NCBI RefSeq assembly: GCF_018918325.1
Contig: NZ_JAHLQH010000028.1
Span: 62,001 to 126,000 of the forward strand
From: Clostridium sp. MSJ-8
GTDB taxonomy: Bacteria > Bacillota > Clostridia > Clostridiales > Clostridiaceae
DNA length: 64,000 nt
Direction of reading: 5' to 3'
Part shown: positions 20,857 to 29,646 of the stretch, one piece after another
Layout of the letters: each line of letters starts with the position of its first letter
Numbering within the stretch: the first letter of the stretch is position 1
Position numbers and translations under genes: made by a program
The notes under the pieces: model-generated
Seen by the model: the letters and a program-made list of their open reading frames with translations, nothing else
The model's database searches: none
Told to the model about the DNA's origin: nothing

Positions 20857-21210
20857 ATGGATTTTTTTAGTGAAGGCAATAAATTATATAACAATCAAGA
20901 TTATCTTAAAGCCATTGACTATTATACCCGTTCAGTCAAAAAAAACGAAAATGAAGCTTGCTCTTATTATAATGCAGGAGTATGTTTTATAAAATTAAAA
21001 GATTATGATAATGCAATAATTATGCTAAATAAAGCTATTGCCATTCAACAAGACAGTAAATACTTTTTCAATTTAGGCTATTGTTTTGCTATGAAGGATA
21101 TTTCTCATAAAGCATTACTTAATTTTAATATAGCATGGGCTCTTAACAATGATGATAATGATTGTGAGAAAGCAATTAATTTAATAACATCTAAACTAAA
21201 GCAACAATAA
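20857..21210 (+). CDS. Small TPR protein
   Basis: A 117-residue soluble protein made of about three tetratricopeptide repeats: FFSEGNKLYNNQDYLKAIDY, then CSYYNAGVCFIKLKDYDNAI and YFFNLGYCFAMKDISHKALL. Each shows the alternating small and aromatic positions of a TPR. Such proteins act as adaptors. The start is set by ACGGAGGG just upstream. It stands alone on the plus strand between the divergent activase gene and the convergent sortase operon. No partner can be named. Confidence 0.8.
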   Translation: MDFFSEGNKLYNNQDYLKAIDYYTRSVKKNENEACSYYNAGVCFIKLKDYDNAIIMLNKAIAIQQDSKYFFNLGYCFAMKDISHKALLNFNIAWALNNDDNDCEKAINLITSKLKQQ

Positions 21211-21349
21211 TATAACATAACCACGTCTTCTCTAGGGCACAATTATGCATATTTTATTAATAAACTTCTATATTGTAATTTTCAGAAATTAATTGTTGTT
21301 AGTGTAGTAATGAATATTCATAATGAATTTTAGTATTTTCCTATATAAT

Positions 21350-21430
21350 AAAAAAATTAAGTTAGCATCTAAAATGTTGTATTATGCAAGCTGTAATTAG
21401 TTCACAACATTTAACTAACTTAATTTTTTA
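21350..21430. terminator. Long bipartite hairpin (stem type 2) between convergent genes
   Basis: Outer stem AATTAAGTTAG / CTAACTTAATT, inner stem AAATGTTGT / ACAACATTT, with T tracts on both strands. It lies between the TPR gene and the end of the sortase operon. The left flank (ATAATGAATTTTAGTATTTT) matches the dispersed module; the right flank does not. Confidence 0.8.
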
Positions 21431-21502
21431 TGAATTATATAATTAAATTACATCTAAAATATTTTCACCACTTATTGCAATATATAACTTATCTAAATAT
21501 AA

Positions 21503-22378
21503 TTATCTGTTATTCTTTTTAACTAAGTGTATCCAATACAATAATACAAAAAATATTCCTACTATAGCAAATATACCTCCTATAGTTGATAAAGTTATAA
21601 AATATCTTTGTATTATACTAGAAATATTTTCTTTCAAAGTCTCTGAAGTAAGTGCAATATTATTATAAAATTTAGATATATAACCACTTAAACCAACAAC
21701 TAACACTAATGCTCCAGAAGATAACGAAGAATATCCAATCCATGAAAATGCTCTTGTAATAGATTTTCTCCACATTATCATAAGTGCTATCGCTAACACA
21801 ATATATACACCTATTATTGATAAGAAATATGTTTTATTAGTCATAATAGCCACTATTTTTTGAATCTTTGTGCTATAACTAGATGAGCTTATCTTACTAA
21901 CATCAATATTTTCAACTTCTGAATCTATTATGTCATTTGCTGATTCTTTAATTTCATCTAGTACTTCTAACACTTCCGGTGTAAGTGCTACTCCATTTTC
22001 TGTAAGCTGTGATTTTATTGCTTCTATAAGTCGTTCTGAATATATTGAAGAATCAAATTGCTTAATACTATTGTTATTGCCTTCTATATAATCTAACACA
22101 TTAGAAACTGTTGTAAAAACACTATCTTCCACTTCATCTTTAGTTATTATGTTATTTACTACAGATTCTGGTATATTGTTAGATAGCATTACATACTTCA
22201 ATTTATCATTAACGCCTTCATATATATCATCTACTGTTTTATTGTCTTTTACTACCTCAAAATATAACTTTTCATTGCCTATCCCATACATAAAAAATAA
22301 CATACCCATTGCAACTAATAACAATAACATCATAATAAAGGATATTAAAAATGATATTCCACTTTTTACTTTTCTCAT
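21503..22378 (-). CDS. Membrane protein of the sortase operon, function unknown
   Basis: A 291-residue protein with one N-terminal membrane helix (about 8-31), an extracellular helical region of about 150 residues without cysteines, and three further membrane helices (about 185-203, 215-235, 260-283). It ends in a basic tail. I do not recognise a named family. Its ATG follows the sortase stop codon by three bases, and its AGGAGG site lies inside the end of the sortase gene, so the two are probably translationally coupled. An accessory role to the sortase or its substrate is inferred only from this position. Confidence 0.75.
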   Translation of the reverse strand: MRKVKSGISFLISFIMMLLLLVAMGMLFFMYGIGNEKLYFEVVKDNKTVDDIYEGVNDKLKYVMLSNNIPESVVNNIITKDEVEDSVFTTVSNVLDYIEGNNNSIKQFDSSIYSERLIEAIKSQLTENGVALTPEVLEVLDEIKESANDIIDSEVENIDVSKISSSSYSTKIQKIVAIMTNKTYFLSIIGVYIVLAIALMIMWRKSITRAFSWIGYSSLSSGALVLVVGLSGYISKFYNNIALTSETLKENISSIIQRYFITLSTIGGIFAIVGIFFVLLYWIHLVKKNNR

Positions 22379-22381
22379 ATT

Positions 22382-23029
22382 CTATCCCTCCTTATGATCT
22401 ACTTTTACAAATTTACATTCTACTATATAACGTTGAGGTGCACTTCCTATATAATCAAATGGATAACAAGTATACATAGTAAGTTTTTCTTCATCCGCAG
22501 GTGCTGTTACTGTCATGTCATCTGGTTCAGCTATCCATATATTATCTACCTCATAATAATATGTTCCATAAGATGTATCAATTATTACCTCATCCCCTGT
22601 TTTTACATATTGAAGTGGTAAAAAATACCCATCTCTATGTGCACATAGAACACAATTCCCACCTTGGCCAGGCATTGTCGTATATACATTATGTCCTGCC
22701 CCTCTAGATATTTGTCCTTCATCATCACCTTGATAAACATCAACATTCATATTAACAGATGGAATCTTTAGACTTGCAAAAATCTCTCCATTTAGCGGAA
22801 TAGCTACTTGTGTTTCATTTACTTCAAATGAATATTGATTTAAATTAATAACAGGTTTTGAAAATACTATCTTTCCAAAATTAATACTAGATGATATATA
22901 ATTCCATCCTACTACACATATAAGCAGTCCCCCTAAAATAGTCAAAAAGATAGGAATAATAAATGTAATTCCTATCTTCTTCACTAAAGAACTTTTATGC
23001 ATAGACTTAGATTCATTATCTTTTGCCAT
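22382..23029 (-). CDS. srtD: Class D sortase
   Basis: Sortases cut a C-terminal sorting signal on exported proteins and link them to the cell wall. The 215-residue protein has an N-terminal membrane anchor at about 20-41, then the sortase barrel. Catalytic residues are His131 (CAHRDG), Cys188 (TMYTCYP) and Arg200 (QRYIVEC). TL.TC is here TMYTC, as in several class D enzymes. It lies between a likely substrate gene (33 bases upstream) and a membrane-protein gene (overlapping regulatory signals), forming a three-gene operon. Class D enzymes commonly use LPXTA-like signals. Confidence 0.9.
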   Translation of the reverse strand: MAKDNESKSMHKSSLVKKIGITFIIPIFLTILGGLLICVVGWNYISSSINFGKIVFSKPVINLNQYSFEVNETQVAIPLNGEIFASLKIPSVNMNVDVYQGDDEGQISRGAGHNVYTTMPGQGGNCVLCAHRDGYFLPLQYVKTGDEVIIDTSYGTYYYEVDNIWIAEPDDMTVTAPADEEKLTMYTCYPFDYIGSAPQRYIVECKFVKVDHKEG

Positions 23030-23062
23030 GATAAAACTCCTTACTTTTTATAAATTCAATTT

Positions 23063-23785
23063 TTATGCTACAACTTTCTTTCTAGAAACTGCATAAACAG
23101 TACCACCTAAAGCTATTAACATAACTCCAGCTAATAATAAATTACCATTATTACTTGCTGTTTTCTTCATTTCTGTAGCCATTATAGGATTCTTAACAGC
23201 TGCATCAAATAAAGTTACTTGGTTACCATTTGCATCTGTAGTAGTTGTTGTATTCTTTCCACCATCTACAGTAGGTACTTTTGCATCATCAGAAACTAAT
23301 TGTGCATCAACAACTAATGTTAACGCTTCTTTTAATTTACTTGAATCAGATCCTAAAACAGTTTCTTTTAAATCTGCTGCTTTATAAGTTCCTAAGTCTG
23401 TACTTCTAAAATCAGTAACTGTTATTTTGTTATCATCACCAATTGTTAAGTTCATACCAAATGATTGTGCTACTGATTGTGCTTCAGCAAAATATTGTTG
23501 TTTTTCTGAAGCAGTAATATCTTTACTATTAAAATCTACTCCAGCATATTTAGATTCTAATGAAGAAATTTTTCCAATTAGTGCATTAGCATCTGCTGCT
23601 GACATATTAGTAGTTGAGATATAATCAACCATACTTGTAGCAACGCTATTTGGTACTCCAGCTTCAACAATCTTAGCTTGAACCTTTGATAATGTGTCTT
23701 GACTTACTGCTGCATTTGCAACAACTGCTGACATTAACATTGTAAGAGTTATAAGTAATAAAGCGACCCTCTTTAACCTTTTCAT
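23063..23785 (-). CDS. Secreted, C-terminally anchored surface protein, probable sortase substrate
   Basis: This 240-residue protein has a signal peptide (residues 1-26, cleavage after ANA). An alanine- and serine-rich helical region spans 27-120, a mixed region follows to 170, and then comes a threonine-rich linker. The C-terminus has the layout of a sorting signal: MKKTA at 206-210, a hydrophobic helix at about 214-233, and the basic tail RKK. The canonical LPXTG or LPXTA is absent; MKKTA occupies its place. It is the first gene of the operon with the class D sortase, behind a good promoter. Function unknown. Confidence 0.75.
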   Translation of the reverse strand: MKRLKRVALLLITLTMLMSAVVANAAVSQDTLSKVQAKIVEAGVPNSVATSMVDYISTTNMSAADANALIGKISSLESKYAGVDFNSKDITASEKQQYFAEAQSVAQSFGMNLTIGDDNKITVTDFRSTDLGTYKAADLKETVLGSDSSKLKEALTLVVDAQLVSDDAKVPTVDGGKNTTTTTDANGNQVTLFDAAVKNPIMATEMKKTASNNGNLLLAGVMLIALGGTVYAVSRKKVVA

Positions 23786-23820
23786 AGTGCTCCCTCCATA
23801 TATAATATTTTACATCATTA

Positions 23821-23849
23821 ATTATACATATTATTTACAAAAAGTTCAA
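23821..23849 (-). promoter_or_regulatory. Sigma-A promoter of the sortase operon
   Basis: On the minus strand TTGAAC (23844-23849) and TATAAT (23821-23826) are separated by 17 bases. They lie 36 bases before the ATG of the surface-protein gene. Upstream to 24045 the sequence is T-rich with no other recognisable feature. Confidence 0.7.
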
Positions 23850-24047
23850 CATTTATTTAATCATCCCATTTGTAGACACTTTACATTTTTTTGTATTTTT
23901 TATTATAATAGTTTTTTTATCTATTTTGTCTAGCTTTTTTTTATCATTTTTTCTAAAATAGCTATATATTTTTTTACATTTTGCAATTATTTTTTTTACT
24001 CTTTAGAAAATTATATTTTGTTTATAATTGTGTATAATTATCTTAGA

Positions 24048-24154
24048 TATAGTATTTAAGTAATGTTAGAGCATACTACCTAAAGAGCAAAAAATAATAT
24101 AATGACACAGAGCACAAAAACAAGTTTTAAATTCTATCATAATGGCTAAAAATA
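24048..24154 (-). repeat. Intergenic repeat family B, copy 1 (terminator-like)
   Basis: Read on the minus strand: TTTTTAGCCATTATGATA, a hairpin with AAAACTTGTTTT at its centre and closing TCAT, a T tract, then CTCTTTAGGTAGTAT and AACATTACTTAAA. The same order is found on the plus strand at 40236-40345 and, as the hairpin part only, at 57298-57362. Here it follows the transglutaminase-like gene by 16 bases and could terminate it. Confidence 0.75.
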
Positions 24155-24169
24155 GTTAATATTTGTATT

Positions 24170-25228
24170 TTAAAATTCTCCTGCTACACTTTCTTCTCTA
24201 TGATATGTTTCGAACTTAGAACTATCAAAAAAGTCTCCTGCCTTATAAAATGTACTGTCTACATTAATCCAAGCACCTTCTTCTGGTATATATACCTTAT
24301 TCCATGCATGACTTATATATTCACTTCCATTATAAGCTTCTCCTATTATAACTTGTGTCTTTAAATTTATAGCTGAACACATTGCTGTATACAAACATGC
24401 ATAATCAAAACATATACCACTTTTTTCTTCATAACATACAATAGCTCCACTTTTCATATTATTTGAATTGTTACTTAATGCTTCTTCTGCCTTTGCATTA
24501 TCATAAGAAATATTTCTTCCTATCCATTCATATATTGCTTTAGCTTTATCTCTATTACTTGAATATTCACTAGTTATTTCTTTAGCCTTATTATCTATAT
24601 CATCATTAGATGCAACCCCATCTTCTATAGTAACTCCATTATAATAAATTATTTCTTTATTATTAATTACATTAGCTATCTGTTCATTTACACCACCTGT
24701 TAATATATCTATATTTTGCTCGTCTAATATAGCACATAATTTTTCATAAGGTTTAAACTCATCTAGAACTGATATTTTATTATCTACTAAACTGTTAAAT
24801 AAAACTATAGGAATACATAATAATATTATTACTACTACACCTCTTATAAATCCAAAAATCACAGATAAAACATATAATACAACTTTGTTTTGTATAGATT
24901 TTATTCCCGAAAAAGAATTAAGTATTCTTAAAAGAATCTGTATTAAATATTTTATTAAACAAAATAATAAAACAATAGCTATTAATTGAATTATGCCATT
25001 ATACTTGAGATTATTATTAAAAATTTTACCTAATATATTATTACTTATCTTATTAAATCCATTATAATTAGTTATCATAAGTAAAAATGTAAGAACAGTT
25101 GCCGATACTGACATTATAGATTCTACTATATCCTCATTACTTTGTTCTACACATACATTTTTTATAGATAATATAATTGATATTATTATAATAGCTATAC
25201 TAATTATCTCACTTATACCAATATGCAT
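24170..25228 (-). CDS. Membrane protein with CvpA-like N-terminus and transglutaminase-like domain
   Basis: The first 150 residues hold four or five membrane helices in an arrangement like CvpA (colicin V production) proteins. The C-terminal half (about 205-352) is a transglutaminase-like cysteine protease fold, presumably outside the membrane. It shows Cys in SGICFDYACLYTAMC, His in ISHAWNKVYIP and Asp in WINVDSTF, the full triad. Such domains act on proteins or peptidoglycan-related peptides. The gene lies directly downstream of recX with an 11-base gap, and AGGGTGAAG precedes the start. Confidence 0.83.
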   Translation of the reverse strand: MHIGISEIISIAIIIISIILSIKNVCVEQSNEDIVESIMSVSATVLTFLLMITNYNGFNKISNNILGKIFNNNLKYNGIIQLIAIVLLFCLIKYLIQILLRILNSFSGIKSIQNKVVLYVLSVIFGFIRGVVVIILLCIPIVLFNSLVDNKISVLDEFKPYEKLCAILDEQNIDILTGGVNEQIANVINNKEIIYYNGVTIEDGVASNDDIDNKAKEITSEYSSNRDKAKAIYEWIGRNISYDNAKAEEALSNNSNNMKSGAIVCYEEKSGICFDYACLYTAMCSAINLKTQVIIGEAYNGSEYISHAWNKVYIPEEGAWINVDSTFYKAGDFFDSSKFETYHREESVAGEF

Positions 25229-25239
25229 AATTCTTCACC

Positions 25240-25875
25240 CTAATCTTTATTAATTATTTTGCTTATAGTCTCTTGTATAATACTATACTCGTATCCCCTT
25301 CCAGCTAAAAAAGCATATAACTTACCCTTTATCTTATATATATCCTCTTCTTTTTTTATAAGTAAATTATATTTTTTTGTTGCTACTTCTATAGCTTTTT
25401 CTCTCTCATATTCTGATTCTGAGTCAATGTTATCTAATACATTATTTATAGTTTCTTCATCTATTCCTTTGTGCAGAAGTTGATATTTTATTTTCTTTTT
25501 TCCTTGAGTTTTAATTTTACTCTTTATGTACATCTCACATAACTTCTCATTATCTACAAAATTATATTCCTTGAGATAATCTATAGTTCTATTTATCTCT
25601 ATATTGTTATATCCTTTTTCTAACAATCTTTCTTTAAGTTCTTTTTCACTCTTATAACTTCGTTCAATTATTCTAAAAGCCGTTTCTCTACACTTAATAA
25701 AATTATCTTCTTGTATAATATTACTAAGCTTATTATCGTCTATGTCTAATCCTTTCTGCAGTGACTCTTTTATTAAAACATCTTCACTTACAGAAAAGGC
25801 ATATTCATTATCTACATATATATTATATCTTTTTTTATTGTTCTTCTGAATCTCTATGTTACTTATTCTTCCCAT
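25240..25875 (-). CDS. recX: RecX regulatory protein
   Basis: RecX binds RecA filaments and limits their activity. At 211 residues this is the usual Firmicute length, built from three-helix repeats; recognisable parts are SEKELKERLLEKGYN, NFVDNEKLCEMYIKSK and GKKKIKYQLLHKGID. An N-terminal beta region (KNNKKRYNIYVDNEYAFSV) fits the Firmicute form. AGGTGATGGCGG precedes the ATG. recA is not in the window. It lies between the M16 peptidase gene (14-base gap) and the transglutaminase-like gene, probably in one operon. Confidence 0.9.
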   Translation of the reverse strand: MGRISNIEIQKNNKKRYNIYVDNEYAFSVSEDVLIKESLQKGLDIDDNKLSNIIQEDNFIKCRETAFRIIERSYKSEKELKERLLEKGYNNIEINRTIDYLKEYNFVDNEKLCEMYIKSKIKTQGKKKIKYQLLHKGIDEETINNVLDNIDSESEYEREKAIEVATKKYNLLIKKEEDIYKIKGKLYAFLAGRGYEYSIIQETISKIINKD

Positions 25876-25889
25876 TCCGCCATCACCTA

Positions 25890-27131
25890 TTAATTACTTG
25901 TTAATATATGAATTGTTGGATTCTTTAAAACTTTTTTTGCTACTAAATTTAATGTATTAATATCTATTTTGTTAAGTTCCTCCATATCATGTACAAATTC
26001 ATATATATCTTCTCCATCTAGCTCTTGATGTAATACATAATTACATAATTCAGATGAATCTTCTAAAGTATTAATTACTGCAGTCTTATGAACCTTCTTC
26101 ATTATTTCTAAATCTCTATCGTTAAATATAATTTTATTATCAACTATATTATTAATAGCTTCATCTATAGATCTCTTAGCTTCTTGTATATCTTCCTTGG
26201 CAACTGCAGTGTATATATAGAGTGTCTTCACCAAACTAGTACTCTCTAGATGAGTATATATATCATAAGCCAAACCACGTTTCTCTCTAATCTCTCTAAA
26301 CAATAATGAATTCGAACTCTCTCCTAATCTATTGTTAAGTATTCTAAGCGGCAACTCGTATTGTTTATCTAAATCATAGAATGTATACAAATATATTATA
26401 GTACTCTGTTCTATATCTCTCTTATATGAAGTTTTAATTGTTTCCACATTATCTTCTTTAATAGATATTTCTTCTATATTATTTCCACTTTTCCACTTTC
26501 CTAAACATTCTTTAATAATTTTTATTATATAATCATGTTCTAATGGTGAAACCACAGTTACAATAGAATTATTAGGTATATAATATCTTTTATAGTATTT
26601 CTTCAAATCATCTCTATTATATCTTGATACATTTTTCTCTGTTCCAGTTACATCATATTTTAGAGGGCTTTTAGAAAATCCAATTTCATTAACTCTCTTA
26701 AATGATAAATCTTCTATATCATCTTTGCCACTTTTTATCTCAGAAATAATGACTCCTCTTTCCTTCTCTAGCTCGCATTCAGGAAATGTTGAACATGAAA
26801 TCATATCACTTAATAATCTTATTGCATTTTCTATCTCATCAGCTAAGCAACTAATAGTATATACTGTTGCATCATAATCTGTATAAGCATTGTATTCACC
26901 ACCTAAGAACTCTAGTTCATCATTAATCTCTTCATTATTTCTATTGGAAGTACCTTTAAATAGCATATGTTCAATAAAATGACTTATGCCTCTTTCATCG
27001 TCATTTTCATACATAGCTCCAACCTTTACCCCTATATTAACAGACGCAATTTGTGAAGAATTCTTAATTGTTAATACCTCAAGGCCATTTTCTAATATTG
27101 TTTTTTTTGAATCAAAATTTATTTTAAACAT
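25890..27131 (-). CDS. M16 family zinc metallopeptidase
   Basis: A 413-residue pitrilysin-family peptidase (processing-peptidase type). The inverted zinc motif HFIEH is at 51-55, giving His51, catalytic Glu54 and His55, with the third ligand Glu about 76 residues later in ERGVIISEIKS. The C-terminal homologous domain contains REIREKRGLAYDIYTH, the conserved substrate-binding part. No signal peptide is present, so it should be cytoplasmic. Relatives include Bacillus YmxG/MlpA. It heads the recX operon, with AGGAGA before the ATG, and is divergent from the two-component system. Confidence 0.93.
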   Translation of the reverse strand: MFKINFDSKKTILENGLEVLTIKNSSQIASVNIGVKVGAMYENDDERGISHFIEHMLFKGTSNRNNEEINDELEFLGGEYNAYTDYDATVYTISCLADEIENAIRLLSDMISCSTFPECELEKERGVIISEIKSGKDDIEDLSFKRVNEIGFSKSPLKYDVTGTEKNVSRYNRDDLKKYYKRYYIPNNSIVTVVSPLEHDYIIKIIKECLGKWKSGNNIEEISIKEDNVETIKTSYKRDIEQSTIIYLYTFYDLDKQYELPLRILNNRLGESSNSLLFREIREKRGLAYDIYTHLESTSLVKTLYIYTAVAKEDIQEAKRSIDEAINNIVDNKIIFNDRDLEIMKKVHKTAVINTLEDSSELCNYVLHQELDGEDIYEFVHDMEELNKIDINTLNLVAKKVLKNPTIHILTSN

Positions 27132-27238
27132 ATTCTCTCCTTAAATAATATCATCTCTGAAATATATTATACATTTTATTTAAGCTTTATTTAAGTATTT
27201 TATATTATATTTTAATTAAATAGAAGCTAAATTTGTAG

Positions 27239-27332
27239 TATAATTATTTTGTGCAAAATTAATATACTATAAATTCAAAAGAAGGGAGATAGGTTCTGAA
27301 AAATTCTCATATAAACAAATATAATTTTTCAG
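27239..27332 (+). promoter_or_regulatory. Leader of the two-component operon with 10-bp hairpin
   Basis: A TATAAT at 27239-27244 is followed by a leader in which CTGAAAAATT (27296-27305) and AATTTTTCAG (27323-27332) can pair. AAGGAT near the ATG at 27348 is the ribosome site. A second purine-rich sequence, GAAGGGAGAT, lies before the hairpin without a start codon in reach. The -35 element is weak. Confidence 0.4.
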
Positions 27333-27347
27333 TTGCCATAAGGATAT

Positions 27348-28019
27348 ATGAAAAAAACTATTTTAATTGTAGAAGATGAAATAAGGATTAGATTTTTAAT
27401 TAGAGATTATTTACTAAAAGAAAATTTCACAGTTATAGAAGCAGAAAATGGCCTAGAAGCTTTAGATTTATTCAAAACTAATAAAATTGATTTAATGATT
27501 CTAGACATAATGATGCCCAAAATGGATGGTTTAACTGTTCTAAATAAAATAAGAGAAATATCTACAGTACCTGTTATTTTATTAACTGCTAAAAGCCAAG
27601 AAGAAGACAAACTTCAAGGTTATGAGTACGGAGCTGATGATTATATGACTAAACCTTTTAGTCCTAAAGTATTAGTAGCAAAAATTAAAGCTTTACTAAA
27701 AAGAAGTCGTGAAGAAATAGATTCAAGTACTCAAGATTACAATGGATTATCTATAAACAAGCTTTCCCACGAAGTCAAACTAGACGGAGATTTATTGTCA
27801 CTATCACCAAAAGAATATGAACTTTTAATTTATCTAGTTGAACATGAATCCATTGCTTTATCAAGAGATAATATTTTAGATAATGTTTGGGGACTAGATT
27901 ACTATGGAGATATTAGAACTGTTGACACAAACATAAAAAGATTAAGGGAAAAATTGCAAGATAAATCAAGCTATATAGTAACAGTTAGAGGTAGTGGGTA
28001 TAAATTCGAGGTGAGATAG
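27348..28019 (+). CDS. OmpR/PhoB-family response regulator
   Basis: A 223-residue DNA-binding regulator. The receiver domain (1-120) has the acidic pair Glu9-Asp10, phospho-acceptor Asp53 in MILDIMMPKMDG, and the conserved LLTAK with its lysine. The winged-helix domain (about 130-223) contains LSPKEYELLIYL and the recognition region TVDTNIKRLREKL. It is followed without a gap by the histidine kinase gene (TAG then ATG), which will be its cognate kinase. The stimulus and target genes cannot be read from the window; the adjacent genes are not obvious resistance or transport genes. Confidence 0.93.
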   Translation: MKKTILIVEDEIRIRFLIRDYLLKENFTVIEAENGLEALDLFKTNKIDLMILDIMMPKMDGLTVLNKIREISTVPVILLTAKSQEEDKLQGYEYGADDYMTKPFSPKVLVAKIKALLKRSREEIDSSTQDYNGLSINKLSHEVKLDGDLLSLSPKEYELLIYLVEHESIALSRDNILDNVWGLDYYGDIRTVDTNIKRLREKLQDKSSYIVTVRGSGYKFEVR

Positions 28020-29543
28020 ATGAAATATAACTTATCTAAAAAATTATTTGTTGTAACGTTAGCTTTACTCCTTATGCTTATGGGAGGAACATTGTTATTT
28101 CAAGTATTATTTTTTGAAGACTTTTATGAAGAAAGAAAGGTTAATAGCTTAACTAAATCTATTGAAAGGTTCTCTAGCCTCTATTCTTATCAGCTTAATT
28201 CTGATACAACAAGATCAACAGCCATGTATGCATTTGAAAATAACAATAATGCCAAAATAGTAATATTTTCTTATAATAATGGTTCTTTTAGCCCACTATA
28301 TATTACTAACTTTAATAATAATTCCGACAAGGATGAGATGCAAACATTAACTTCATATTGTAGAGAATTAAGTGAAGATTCCGATCTAATAACTAATGTT
28401 ATGGAAAACAATAAAACAGAATCATCAATATTTTATAATAGAAGCAGTAGCACTAAGAGAATAGGTGTTATAACCCCTATCTCACTTAATAGTAAAAATG
28501 ATGGATTTGTAATTGCAGTTTCATCTATACAACCAATTGAAGAAGCTGCTGGTGTAATAGGAGAATTCTATATATATATATTTATTGCTTTTATATTTAT
28601 ATCTATTATACTTTCTTCTATATATTCAAACTTTATATCAAAACCGCTTGTTAAATTAAATTCAGTTGCAACTAAAATGAGTAATCTAGACTTTTCAGAA
28701 TCTTGTGTTACTAATAGAAATGATGAAGTTGGTAATTTAGCGAAAACTCTTAACTTCTTATCTTCTAATCTAAATGATGCCTTAGAAGATTTAAAACAAA
28801 AAAACAAGCAATTAGAATTAGATATAGAAAAAGAAAGAAGTTTAGATACAATGCGTAAGGATTTCATAGCTTCTGTAAGTCATGAATTAAAAACACCTAT
28901 AGGTATTATAGAAGGATATGCAGAAGGTATTAAAGATGGTATAGTATCTCAAGAAGATGCAATAGCTTATTTAGATACTATAATAGATGAATCAAAAAAA
29001 ATGGGTGTATTGGTCAGTAATATGTTAGAATTATCGAAATTAGAATCTGGAGCTACAAAACCTAATATAGAATATTTTAATATTAATAGGCTTATAAAAA
29101 AAGTAGTTACAACTCAACTAATTAATGCAGAAGATAGGAATTTAAATCTAATATTTACACCTCATACAGAATATTCTTATGTAAATGCTGATACATTCCA
29201 AATGGAACAAGTTATGACTAATTTAATTACTAATGCAATAAAATATACTCCAACTGGAAATAATATAATTGTTTCTATAGACATTGAAGGAGAAGAATAT
29301 AAGATTTCTGTTATAAACGAAGGTGCTTCTATTGACGAAGAAGAATTACCTAAAATTTTTGATAAATTCTATAGAATAGATAAATCAAGACAAAGAAACA
29401 CAAACAGTACTGGGTTAGGTTTATCTATTGTGAAGAACCTTCTAGAAATTCATAATTTCAGATACATTTTTCACAATATAGATACAGGAGTTGAATTTGT
29501 ATTTTATATTCCTATAGCAAAAGAAGAGTTACTAGAAGATTAA
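28020..29543 (+). CDS. Membrane sensor histidine kinase
   Basis: A 507-residue kinase with two membrane helices (about 9-31 and 183-205) enclosing an extracellular sensor domain of about 150 residues. A HAMP domain (about 205-255) and a short coiled coil follow. The dimerisation domain has phospho-acceptor His288 in SVSHELKTP, and the ATPase domain carries the N-box TNLITNAIKYTP and G-box STGLGLSIV. All catalytic motifs are intact. It follows the response regulator gene directly. The extracellular domain is not a family I recognise by eye. Confidence 0.93.
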   Translation: MKYNLSKKLFVVTLALLLMLMGGTLLFQVLFFEDFYEERKVNSLTKSIERFSSLYSYQLNSDTTRSTAMYAFENNNNAKIVIFSYNNGSFSPLYITNFNNNSDKDEMQTLTSYCRELSEDSDLITNVMENNKTESSIFYNRSSSTKRIGVITPISLNSKNDGFVIAVSSIQPIEEAAGVIGEFYIYIFIAFIFISIILSSIYSNFISKPLVKLNSVATKMSNLDFSESCVTNRNDEVGNLAKTLNFLSSNLNDALEDLKQKNKQLELDIEKERSLDTMRKDFIASVSHELKTPIGIIEGYAEGIKDGIVSQEDAIAYLDTIIDESKKMGVLVSNMLELSKLESGATKPNIEYFNINRLIKKVVTTQLINAEDRNLNLIFTPHTEYSYVNADTFQMEQVMTNLITNAIKYTPTGNNIIVSIDIEGEEYKISVINEGASIDEEELPKIFDKFYRIDKSRQRNTNSTGLGLSIVKNLLEIHNFRYIFHNIDTGVEFVFYIPIAKEELLED

Positions 29544-29568
29544 TATTTTCGCAATCTTACAAAATCAC

Positions 29569-29615
29569 AAAATGTAGAAACTCGGTTAACCATGTCAGCC
29601 GAGTTTCTACATTTT
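29569..29615. terminator. Bidirectional terminator between kinase and chemoreceptor genes
   Basis: A 17-bp perfect stem AAAATGTAGAAACTCGG / CCGAGTTTCTACATTTT between two convergent genes. Its A-rich and T-rich sides can serve both directions. Confidence 0.85.
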
Positions 29616-29646
29616 ATAATTTAAATAATTTTAACATCATTTATCT

